Positions 37,075-44,361 of a DNA stretch of 64,000 bases are shown here, one piece after another. A program made the position numbers and the translations under genes. Each line of letters opens with the position of its first letter. The first letter of the stretch is position 1. Under the pieces are notes generated by a model, which was not told where the DNA came from, did not search any database, and saw only the letters and a program-made list of their open reading frames with translations. This DNA is from Mycolicibacterium phlei (GTDB lineage Bacteria; Actinomycetota; Actinomycetes; Mycobacteriales; Mycobacteriaceae), in the NCBI RefSeq assembly GCF_001583415.1, contig NZ_CP014475.1, positions 248,001-312,000 on the forward strand, given 5' to 3'.

Positions 37075-37863
37075 TCAGTCCTGGTAGAGCTCAGCGATGG
37101 CCTCCGGGGACTCCGGCAGTACCTGTCCGCCGTCGACGACCAGCGTCTGGCCGGTGATGTAGCCGGCCTCGTCGGTGGCGAAGAACAGTGCGGCATTGCC
37201 GATGTCGGCGACGGACCCGAGCCGGCGGGTGGGGATGGCGGCGGCCATCCGGTTCATGTACTCCTCGCCCATCTCGATCAGGCCCTCGGTCTTGATGTTG
37301 CCCGGCAGCACCGCGTTGACGGTGATGTTCTTGGGCGCCAACTCCATCGCCGCGGTGCGCATGAAGCCGAGCTGGGCGGCCTTGGAGGCGCCGTAGTGGG
37401 TCCAGCCCGGGTAGCCGGTGATCGGCCCGGTGATCGACGAGGTGATGATGACCCGGCCGTGGCCGCTGGCGGTCAGCGCGTCCAGCGCGGCCTGGATGAT
37501 GTAGACGGTGCCCTTGAAGTTCACCCCCATCACCTGCTCGATGTCGTCGGGGGAGAGCTCCTCGATCCGACCGGCCGGGAAGATCCCGGCGTTGGCGCAC
37601 ACGATGTCCAGCCCGCCGAACTGTTCGACGGCGGCGGCCACCGCCTTGCGGCTGTCCTGCGGGTCGGTGACGTCGGCGACGAGCGCGCTGACCCGGCCCT
37701 TGCGGCCGGACAGATCGCCGACCGTCTTGTCCAGGTCGGACTGGGTGCGGCCGGTGATGAGCACGTTGACGCCGGCATTGACGAAGACCTCGGCGATGCC
37801 GCGGCCGATGCCCTTGCTGCCGCCGGTGACGATGGCCGAGCGGCCCTCGAGTGAACCGAACAT
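37075..37863 (-). CDS. SDR, 1-amino-2-propanol dehydrogenase type (RMM locus)
   Basis: 262 aa from ATG 37863. Classical [11 protein letters not shown] (13-20), CANAG near 90, catalytic Ser in SSITG and Y-x3-K in HYGASK (about 158-162), C-terminal [11 protein letters not shown]. In the characterised M. smegmatis RMM locus the SDR is an S-1-amino-2-propanol dehydrogenase forming aminoacetone; assignment here rests on the identical locus position and family. It lies 33 bp downstream of the kinase gene. It has no obvious encapsulation helix, so it may work in the cytosol. Confidence 0.85.
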   Translation of the reverse strand: MFGSLEGRSAIVTGGSKGIGRGIAEVFVNAGVNVLITGRTQSDLDKTVGDLSGRKGRVSALVADVTDPQDSRKAVAAAVEQFGGLDIVCANAGIFPAGRIEELSPDDIEQVMGVNFKGTVYIIQAALDALTASGHGRVIITSSITGPITGYPGWTHYGASKAAQLGFMRTAAMELAPKNITVNAVLPGNIKTEGLIEMGEEYMNRMAAAIPTRRLGSVADIGNAALFFATDEAGYITGQTLVVDGGQVLPESPEAIAELYQD

Positions 37864-37896
37864 GGATGGTGCCTCCGGGATGTGTCGGGACGGGTG

Positions 37897-38895
37897 TCAG
37901 GTCAGCCGTTGACCGTTGGTGCTCAGGTATGTCTCGGCCAGCTTGCAGCTGCCCTCGGCGTAGGTGATCGCCTTCGTCTGGGATTCCTTGGAGTGGCTGT
38001 GCGAGCCCATCCAGGCCAGCAGCAGCAGCCGCCGGTACAGCACGAACGACGGCAGCATGGCCTCGTCGGCGGCGCCCAGCTCGCGGTAGCTGCGATAGCC
38101 CTGCACCCACGAGTCCTGCCAGTCCGGCAGCGCCGGGTCGTGCTCGATGAAGGACACGGCGGTACCGAAATCGTAGAAGTACCAGCCGAATCCGCAGTCG
38201 TCGAAGTCGATGACGGTGATGGTGTCGCCGTCGACGAGCAGGTTGGCCAGCCGCAGGTCGGCGTGGATCAGCCCGTAAGTGTCCGGGCCGGAACCGTATT
38301 CGAGAAGTTTGTCGTGCAGCAGCTGCTCGGCGCGGCCGAGCACCTCGCACTCGGCTTGGCCCACCCCGACGGCGTCCTGCCAGCGGCCCCACCGCGGGTG
38401 CGCGCCGAAGCTGTGCTCCCAGTCCCACGCGAAGCGGGCGAACCCGGCGGGCCGCTGCCACTCGCGGGCGTGGGTGTGCAGCGCCGCGGTGATGCGCCCG
38501 AGGGTGTGGAAGTCGGTGGTGGTCAGCGACTGTTCGTCCGGTTCCGCACCCGGCACCATCTCGAAATGCACGACGTAGCGGGTGGTTCCGTCCGCGTCGA
38601 CACCGACCACCCGGCGCCCGTCGCGGGCCGGGATCACCCTCGGCACCCGCACGTCGCTGTCGGCCTGCAGCGCGGCCAGCCAGTCCAGCTCGGACTCGAT
38701 CTCGTGCGGTTCGTGGTAGTTCAGCCGGTGCACCCGCAGGATCGAGCGGGTCTGCGATGCCGGATCGTGCACCGCGTAGGTGGCGTTCTCCGACAGGTTC
38801 AGCAGATGCAGCTCGGCATCCGGGCCGACGTCGTAGGCGGCCAGTGCGCGCCGCGCGATCGTGACGTCGTCGGTGATCACCCCGTTGTCGCTCAT
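37897..38895 (-). CDS. APH-fold kinase of RMM locus (amino-alcohol kinase)
   Basis: 332 aa from ATG 38895, overlapping the upstream BMC-T stop. Aminoglycoside/homoserine/choline kinase fold: LLNLSENATYAVHD nucleotide loop, catalytic HADLRLAN (H-x-D-x4-N) and metal-binding VIDFDDCGFGWYFYD. In RMM loci this kinase is proposed to make 1-amino-2-propanol O-phosphate for the class III PLP phospholyase. Activity is inferred from context. Confidence 0.88.
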   Translation of the reverse strand: MSDNGVITDDVTIARRALAAYDVGPDAELHLLNLSENATYAVHDPASQTRSILRVHRLNYHEPHEIESELDWLAALQADSDVRVPRVIPARDGRRVVGVDADGTTRYVVHFEMVPGAEPDEQSLTTTDFHTLGRITAALHTHAREWQRPAGFARFAWDWEHSFGAHPRWGRWQDAVGVGQAECEVLGRAEQLLHDKLLEYGSGPDTYGLIHADLRLANLLVDGDTITVIDFDDCGFGWYFYDFGTAVSFIEHDPALPDWQDSWVQGYRSYRELGAADEAMLPSFVLYRRLLLLAWMGSHSHSKESQTKAITYAEGSCKLAETYLSTNGQRLT

Positions 38896-39548
38896 CAGTG
38901 GTCCCGTCCCTCGATCCCGTTCAGCACCTCGGTGATCCGGTCCCGGGCGCTGGTGACATCGCTCGTGCTACCGGCGATGTAGAGCCTGCCAGCGGCGCCG
39001 ATCATCTGCACGTCGACGACGGTCAGCCCGGGAGCCACCCGCTCGGCCTCGTTGGCCGCCACCGCCGCGAACAGAGCCGGGGTCATCTCGTAGACCAGCA
39101 GCGACTGGCCCGGCAGCACCATCGAGGCCTGACGGTTGCGGTTGAGGATCACCGCGTGCTGGTCGGTGATGTCTTCGATGATGTCGTGGAACAGCACCCG
39201 CGGCCGCAGCTGGTCGGCCGCCGAGGCCCCGGTGCCGCGCAGGATCGCCTCGCCGGCGCGCTGCACGTCGGCCAGCTCGGACGAGTGGATCTCCAGCACC
39301 CCGAACTGCCGCTCCACGTAGAGGATTCCGGGCTGGATGCCGGGCACCTCCCGCAGCGCCAGGTCGATGACCCGCTCGATCGCCAGGGCTGGGGACACCT
39401 CGACGATCAGCGCGTGCTCGCCGGCGTACGGCGGGTACCCGCGGGCCCGGGTGGGGGTCCCCAGGTAGGCGGCGAACTGCGGCTGCAGATCCTGCACCAA
39501 CAGGTAGACGCGGATCTCGGTGCGCGTCGCGATATCGGTCGCGGCCAT
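38895..39548 (-). CDS. BMC-T (tandem BMC domain) shell protein 1
   Basis: 217 aa from ATG 39548 with a GAGGAG ribosome-binding site. Two BMC domains in one chain: the first about 10-105 (EHALIVEVSPALAIERVIDLAL, GILYVERQFGVLEIH) and the second about 110-215 (HAVILNRNRQASMVLPGQSLLVYEM, VVDVQMIGAAGRLYIAGS). It forms pseudohexameric trimers, which may be gated pores, in the microcompartment shell. About as long as, and clearly homologous to, shell protein 2 at 40716-41321, so the locus carries two BMC-T paralogues. Confidence 0.92.
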   Translation of the reverse strand: MAATDIATRTEIRVYLLVQDLQPQFAAYLGTPTRARGYPPYAGEHALIVEVSPALAIERVIDLALREVPGIQPGILYVERQFGVLEIHSSELADVQRAGEAILRGTGASAADQLRPRVLFHDIIEDITDQHAVILNRNRQASMVLPGQSLLVYEMTPALFAAVAANEAERVAPGLTVVDVQMIGAAGRLYIAGSTSDVTSARDRITEVLNGIEGRDH

Positions 39549-39593
39549 CAGGCTCCTCAGGGTCGAATTACGCGATGGTGGCGCCGGCGCCGG

Positions 39594-39875
39594 TTACTGC
39601 GCGGACACCGAGAAGTGCGCACCGAGCTCGCTGTGCGGGCGCGGGATGACGTGCACGCTCACCAGTTCGCCGACCTGCGAGGCGGTCTCCGCGCCCGCCT
39701 CGGTCGCGGCCTTGACCGCGCCCACCTCGCCGGTGACGATCACCGCCACCAGCCCGTCACCGACCTGCTGGCGGTCGGTGATGGTCACGTTGGCGGCCTT
39801 GACCATCGCGTCGGCGGCTGCCAGGGCGGCGACGTAGCCCTTGGTCTCGATCATTCCGATCGCGTTGCTGGCCAT
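39594..39875 (-). CDS. BMC-H hexameric shell protein
   Basis: 93 aa with AAGGAGA ribosome-binding site. PduA/EutM-type single BMC domain: [49 protein letters not shown]. Builds the flat hexameric facets of the shell. The pore loop aligned with PduA K-I-G-S40-G reads Q-V-G-D40-G, placing an acidic residue at the position of the pore serine. Confidence 0.96.
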   Translation of the reverse strand: MASNAIGMIETKGYVAALAAADAMVKAANVTITDRQQVGDGLVAVIVTGEVGAVKAATEAGAETASQVGELVSVHVIPRPHSELGAHFSVSAQ

Positions 39876-39926
39876 GTTGTTTCTCCTTGTCTGAGAGGAT
39901 TTTTCGGTTGGGTTGGAAACTGTTGG

Positions 39927-40178
39927 TTACTCGGACGGATCGGGGTCGATCGAGCCGATGATCAATGCGTCGACCGGCGGTGGGGGCCCGGTGAACCAGC
40001 CGGCGGCGACCGAGCCCTGCGCGATCAGAACCCGTTCACCGACACCGCTGCCGAGCACGTCGAACGCGACCAGCCTGGCGCCGGACCCGTCGGCCTCGAC
40101 CTCGAGGAACGCGCCGGCGGGCAGGCCGTCGATGCGCCGGGTCGCCCAGACCTGACCGGTCACAACTCCGGTAATCAT
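39927..40178 (-). CDS. BMC-P (EutN/CcmL) pentameric vertex protein
   Basis: 83 aa from ATG 40178 with AAGGAAG ribosome-binding site. Beta-barrel of the EutN/CcmL family: MITGVVTGQVWATRR at the N-terminus, VAFDVLGSGVGERVLIAQGS in the middle, and DALIIGSID at the end. Pentamers cap the vertices of the polyhedral shell. Only one such gene occurs in the locus. Confidence 0.95.
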   Translation of the reverse strand: MITGVVTGQVWATRRIDGLPAGAFLEVEADGSGARLVAFDVLGSGVGERVLIAQGSVAAGWFTGPPPPVDALIIGSIDPDPSE

Positions 40179-40200
40179 GTTCTTCCTTTCGGCCGAGCCG

Positions 40201-40719
40201 TCACTTGCGCTCCTTCTCGATCTTGATCCCCAGCGCCCGAGCCTTCTCCCGGGCCAGCGGCGTCACCACCGCCCTGCGGCCGAGAATCAATGTGCCGCCG
40301 CCGGATTCGGCGATGTCGGCGATGTGCCGTTCGGTCACCGCGCCGCTGTCGATGCGGTGGGTGCGGTCCCCGGTGCTGGTCGCACCGCCTGCCAGCCGGA
40401 ACTTCAGCCGGCCGGCCCGCAGATCCGCACGCGTCTTGGGGTTCTCGAACAGTTTGAGCATGGTGCGCACGAACGCGTCCAGATCGGCGTCGTTGGCGAT
40501 GCGGATCGTGTCCGTGCGGGTCTTGTCGTCGGCGGCCAGCGGTCCGGTGGGCTGCAGCCCGAACTGCTCGGCCACCGTGCGCGGCGCCGGCGGCGGGGGA
40601 GGTGGTGCGGGCGGTGGGGGGACCGCCGCGGCCGTGGGGGGTGCGGCCAGATCGGCGACCGCCTCGCGCACCACCTCCCGAACCAGTTGGCGCAGTGCCG
40701 CCGGGTCGACAACGCTCAT
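40201..40719 (-). CDS. Uncharacterised microcompartment-locus protein with encapsulation-peptide-like N-terminus
   Basis: 172 aa from ATG 40719, overlapping the BMC-T stop. Residues 1-27 (VDPAALRQLVREVVREAVADLA) form an amphipathic helix like known encapsulation peptides. It is followed by a proline/alanine linker (28-47). The central part (65-115) contains DLDAFVRTMLKLFENP. The C-terminus (130-172) has the pattern ITERHI-like TERHIADIAESGGG followed by VVTPLAREKARALGI, resembling segments of EutQ/EutT-type microcompartment proteins. No catalytic function can be assigned. Conserved at the same place in RMM loci. Confidence 0.8.
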   Translation of the reverse strand: MSVVDPAALRQLVREVVREAVADLAAPPTAAAVPPPPAPPPPPPAPRTVAEQFGLQPTGPLAADDKTRTDTIRIANDADLDAFVRTMLKLFENPKTRADLRAGRLKFRLAGGATSTGDRTHRIDSGAVTERHIADIAESGGGTLILGRRAVVTPLAREKARALGIKIEKERK

Positions 40720-41321
40720 GTGGCACTCCGAGCCAGTGCGTCCTCGGCCGCCTCGGCCGCCTGACGGACGTCGGCTTCGGTGCCGGACAGGTACACCCGG
40801 CCGGTCGCACCGATCATCCGGTAGTCGACGACCTTGATGTCGGCGGCCTTCTCCGCCTCGTTGGTGGCCAGGATGGCGTAGGAGGCGGGCTGCATCTCGA
40901 GCACGTACAGCGATTCGCCGGCCAGCACCATCGACCCGATCTTGTTGCGGTTGATCAGGAATGCGTGCTGGCGGTCGATGCTGGTGATGAGCTTGGAGGC
41001 CAGGATCTGCGGCCGCACCGCGTCGGTGGCGTCCTTGTCCAGCTCGGCAAGTGCGGCGTCGGCGGCGGCCTTGACCGCACCGGTCTCGCCGTGGAACTCC
41101 AGATAGCCGAACTGCCGCTCGACGACCAGGATTCCGGCGTTCACCTCGGCGTGCTTGAGCGCCACGTCGGTCACGCCCTCGATGTCCAGGCCGGGGGCGA
41201 CCTCGATGATCTGGGCGGCCATGTCGGCGCGGGGCAGTGTGCCCTTGATCCAGGTGCCCAGATACGACAGCGTCTGCGGCTGCAGCCGGTCGATGAAGAT
41301 GAAGGAACGCAGTTCAGCCAC
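40716..41321 (-). CDS. BMC-T (tandem BMC domain) shell protein 2
   Basis: 201 aa from GTG 41321, 2 bp after the aldehyde dehydrogenase stop. Two BMC domains: first about 5-95 (MAAQIIEVAPGLDIEGVTDVAL, ILVVERQFGYLEFHG), second about 100-200 (HAFLINRNKIGSMVLAGESLYVLEM, VVDYRMIGATGRVYLSG). Paralogue of shell protein 1. The translation start is close to that of M. smegmatis-type RMM proteins. Confidence 0.92.
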   Translation of the reverse strand: MAELRSFIFIDRLQPQTLSYLGTWIKGTLPRADMAAQIIEVAPGLDIEGVTDVALKHAEVNAGILVVERQFGYLEFHGETGAVKAAADAALAELDKDATDAVRPQILASKLITSIDRQHAFLINRNKIGSMVLAGESLYVLEMQPASYAILATNEAEKAADIKVVDYRMIGATGRVYLSGTEADVRQAAEAAEDALARSAT

Positions 41322-41323
41322 GA

Positions 41324-42880
41324 CTACCTCTTGATCAGTTGGGCGAGTTCTTCGACGACCAGCTTGCGCAGTTCGGCGCGCAGCGCATCCAGCGTCGGAT
41401 CGAGCGGGCGGGAGCCACCGGCGACGGTGCCGCTGCGCACCGGCGCGACCGGTTGGCCGGCGGCCGGGTCGTTGGACGCCCGCGGGTATACGGGCACCGG
41501 TCCGGCCGGGGTGCGCCACGGCGAGATGCCGCCGAACTCCGGCATCGTCACCGCCGGGTCGCTGTTGTAGGCGATGCGGGTCCAGTTCAGCAGGTGGTGC
41601 GGGCGCAGGTTCTCGCCGATCGAGCTGCGGCCGACGAACCCGGTGCCGATCGTCATCGACGGGTCCAGGTTGGTCTCCAGCCCGGCGCTGCCGGTGCTGT
41701 TGCCGACGTTGACCGACACCCGCAGCACCGGCACCTGGGCCGCGTACTCGGTGATCACGTGCGGGTTCTCGCTGTGGATCGCCGCGGAGTGACCGGCGCC
41801 GCCGATTCGCACCACCGCGCGGGCGGCGCGGATACCGCGCTGGGCGTCGGCGACGGTGGTGAATCCGAGGACCGGGGAGAGCTTTTCGTGGGCCAGCACC
41901 TCCTCGGTGATGACCGTGTCGAACGGTGCGACGAGCACCCGGGTCTTGGGGGTCACCCGCAGCCCGGCCTGCCCGGCGATCCACGACGCGTCCCGGCCCA
42001 CCACGTCGGTGTTGAGGTGGCCGTCGGGGAACATGAAGGCGCGCAACCGCTGTGCCTCGTCGTCGCTGAGCACGTAGGCCCCGGCCCGGGTCAGCGCCGA
42101 GCGCAGCGAGTCGGCGATGGACTCCTCGGCGATCAGCACACTCTCGTTGGTGCACAGCACCGAGTTGTCGAACGCCTTGCTGTCGACGATGCGGCGGGCC
42201 GCGGCGGTGATGTCGGCGGTGGCGTCGACCAGCACCGGCACGTTGCCCGGCCCCACGCCGAGGGCGGGGTTGCCCGACGAGTACGCGGCGCGCACCACCC
42301 CGGTGCCGCCGGTGGCGACGATGACGTCGGTGCGCTCGTCGGCCATCAGCGCCTCGAGCAGCGGGATGGTCGGCTCGTCGACCACCTGCACGATGCCGTC
42401 GGGCGCGCCGGCGGCCACCGCCGCGCCGGCGAGCACCCGGGCCGCGTCGGCCGAGCACTGCTTGGCCCTCGGGTGCGGGCAGACCACCACCGCGTTGCGG
42501 GTCATCAGCGCCAGCAGCGTCTTGAAGTACACGGTGGCAACGGGATTGGTGGTCGGGGTCAGCGCGAGCACCACCCCGGCGGGGCGCGGCACCTCGACGA
42601 TCTTGCGGGCGGGGTCGATGCGCGGGGTGACGAAGTCCTCTCCGCGGTAGTGCTCGACGATGCCGCGCGAACAGGCCTGGTTCTTGACCACCTTGTGGGC
42701 GGCCACCCCCATCTGGGTCTCGGCGACGGCCGCGGCGGCGAACCGTTCGGCCTCGGCGTAGCCGGCCTCGGCGACCGCGGACACGATCGCCTCGACGGTG
42801 GCGCGGTCGTAGTCGGCGTACGCGCGGGCCGCCCACCGCGCCCGCTCCAGCATGTGCCCGGCCTGGGCAATGGTGGTCAT
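41324..42880 (-). CDS. CoA-acylating aldehyde dehydrogenase (PduP-like, RMM)
   Basis: 518 aa from ATG 42880, overlapping the aminotransferase stop. Oxidises an aldehyde (propionaldehyde expected) to acyl-CoA with NAD+. Catalytic Cys243 in DNSVLCTNES; cofactor region VATGGTGVVRAAYSSGNPALG. After the enzyme domain (about 1-460) a flexible Pro/Ala/Gly-rich linker leads to a C-terminal amphipathic helix (LDALRAELRKLVVEELAQLI), a probable encapsulation peptide. Microcompartment lumen enzyme by inference. Confidence 0.92.
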   Translation of the reverse strand: MTTIAQAGHMLERARWAARAYADYDRATVEAIVSAVAEAGYAEAERFAAAAVAETQMGVAAHKVVKNQACSRGIVEHYRGEDFVTPRIDPARKIVEVPRPAGVVLALTPTTNPVATVYFKTLLALMTRNAVVVCPHPRAKQCSADAARVLAGAAVAAGAPDGIVQVVDEPTIPLLEALMADERTDVIVATGGTGVVRAAYSSGNPALGVGPGNVPVLVDATADITAAARRIVDSKAFDNSVLCTNESVLIAEESIADSLRSALTRAGAYVLSDDEAQRLRAFMFPDGHLNTDVVGRDASWIAGQAGLRVTPKTRVLVAPFDTVITEEVLAHEKLSPVLGFTTVADAQRGIRAARAVVRIGGAGHSAAIHSENPHVITEYAAQVPVLRVSVNVGNSTGSAGLETNLDPSMTIGTGFVGRSSIGENLRPHHLLNWTRIAYNSDPAVTMPEFGGISPWRTPAGPVPVYPRASNDPAAGQPVAPVRSGTVAGGSRPLDPTLDALRAELRKLVVEELAQLIKR

Positions 42881-44157
42881 CAGCTCCTCCGTCCGAATGC
42901 CGCCGCCCGGGCGCGGCCCACCGCGACCTCGAGCCGGTCAAGCACGTCCTCGCACAGGTCGGGCTCCAGCAGGATGCCCGGTTTGAACTGCAGCACACGG
43001 GGATCCAGCGTGGAGAAGATCGCCCACACCCCGTTGGCGTACAGCTCGCGCATGACGAACTTGGCGCCCTCGGGGTGGTCGAACTCCAGCCCGATCACCA
43101 CGCCGTTCTGCCGGATGCCGACGAACCAGTCCGGGTAGTCGGCCTGGATGCGGCGCAGTCCGGTGGTGAACACGTCGGAGATGTAGTGCACCATCGAGCG
43201 CACCTCCGGCCGGGTGGTGATCTCCAGCGTCTTGAGCGCCGCCACGCAGCCCAGCTCCGCACCGCCGAAGGTGGACATGTGGGCGAAACCGTCCACGTCC
43301 AGCCAGCTGGCGGCGCGGTCGCCCAGCAGCACCGCGCTGATCGGGTACATGCCGCCGGACAGGCCCTTGCCGGTGACGAGGATGTCCGGGTCGATGCCGT
43401 GTTTGGTGATGCCCCACAGCTCGCCGGTGCGCATCAGCCCGGTCTGCACCTCGTCGGCGATGTAGAGGGTGCCGAACCGTTCGGTGAGCTGTTTGACCGC
43501 CTCGAGGTAACCCGGTGGCGGAAGCGGGAATCCGTACGTCGCGGGGATGGTCTCCATGATCACCGCGGCCACGTCGTTGCCGGCCAGCGCGCGCTCCATG
43601 GCGTCGACGTCGCCGAACGGGACCTGGATGAACTCGTCGGGGTGATCGGACAGGAACAGCTTGGAGAACCGGTCGTCACCGGTGGCGACGGCCAGGCCGG
43701 TGTGGCCGTGGTAGGCCTTGATGACCGAGACGATCTTGCGGCGGCCGGTGGCGTGCCGGGCGCTCTTGAGCGCGATGTCGATGGCCTCGCCGCCGCCGGA
43801 CCCGAACGCCACCTTCTTGATCGACGGCGGAGCGGTCTCGACGAGGCGCTGGGCCAGCGCCGTACGGGCCACCGACGGGAAGTGGTGGTTGCCGATGTCG
43901 AAGTGCTCCATGCCCTCCTTGATCGCCTGCATCACCTCGGGGTTGCGGTGGCCGAGGTTGTAGGTGCCGCCGTTGAGGTGCACGTCGATGAGGCGACGGC
44001 CGGTCATGTCCCACAGGAAGTAGCCCTCGCGCCGGTCGATGACGAGGTCGACACCGGAGTCGGTCCAGAACTGAGTCTTGTCCGGGTTCCAGAACGTCTT
44101 CGCCCGGTCCAGGACTTCGGTCTTGGACTCGAACGAGAACGCGCCGTAGTCGTACAT
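42880..44157 (-). CDS. Class III PLP-dependent aminotransferase / amino-alcohol-phosphate phospholyase (RMM)
   Basis: 425 aa from ATG 44157, preceded by GAGGAG; a GTG at 44169 would give four more residues. Fold type I PLP enzyme: FGSGGGEAIDIALKSAR, AYHGHTGLAVA, DEVQTGLMRTG and the PLP lysine about 262 in VTGKGLSGG. Class III members include both aminotransferases and phospholyases for ethanolamine phosphate. With a kinase in the locus, conversion of aminopropanol phosphate to propionaldehyde is the preferred family model; transamination of aminoacetone is the alternative. First gene of the minus-strand operon. Confidence 0.9.
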   Translation of the reverse strand: MYDYGAFSFESKTEVLDRAKTFWNPDKTQFWTDSGVDLVIDRREGYFLWDMTGRRLIDVHLNGGTYNLGHRNPEVMQAIKEGMEHFDIGNHHFPSVARTALAQRLVETAPPSIKKVAFGSGGGEAIDIALKSARHATGRRKIVSVIKAYHGHTGLAVATGDDRFSKLFLSDHPDEFIQVPFGDVDAMERALAGNDVAAVIMETIPATYGFPLPPPGYLEAVKQLTERFGTLYIADEVQTGLMRTGELWGITKHGIDPDILVTGKGLSGGMYPISAVLLGDRAASWLDVDGFAHMSTFGGAELGCVAALKTLEITTRPEVRSMVHYISDVFTTGLRRIQADYPDWFVGIRQNGVVIGLEFDHPEGAKFVMRELYANGVWAIFSTLDPRVLQFKPGILLEPDLCEDVLDRLEVAVGRARAAAFGRRS

Positions 44158-44231
44158 GCGGCTCCTCACTGCGCGGGCGCGGTGTGAACGGGACCACCCG
44201 GCGCCCTGAACACCACAGACCTTAAAAAGGC

Positions 44232-44255
44232 CGAACCATTTCTGTCAATGGTTCG
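44232..44255. promoter_or_regulatory. 9-bp-arm palindrome in RMM divergent promoter
   Basis: CGAACCATT (44232-44240), 6-bp spacer TCTGTC, then AATGGTTCG (44247-44255): perfect arms, 75 bp upstream of the aminotransferase start. Distinct in sequence from the GntR-type site nearby, so possibly a second regulator. Confidence 0.65.
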
Positions 44256-44276
44256 CGAAAGTGGTTGCGGTCCGGA

Positions 44277-44291
44277 ATTGGTAGTGCCAAT
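44277..44291. promoter_or_regulatory. Predicted GntR operator at the RMM/permease divergent promoter
   Basis: ATTGGTA-G-TGCCAAT, matching the gntR promoter palindrome core TTGGTA-N-TACCAA with one changed base. 70 bp before the permease start and 119 bp before the aminotransferase start, so one bound dimer could control both arms. Confidence 0.7.
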
Positions 44292-44361
44292 ATACGCACG
44301 TTCGCCTGTGGCGTGGACCACAGACGTGCTCCTGTCAAATCCCTGGAAGGTAATCCCGTAG

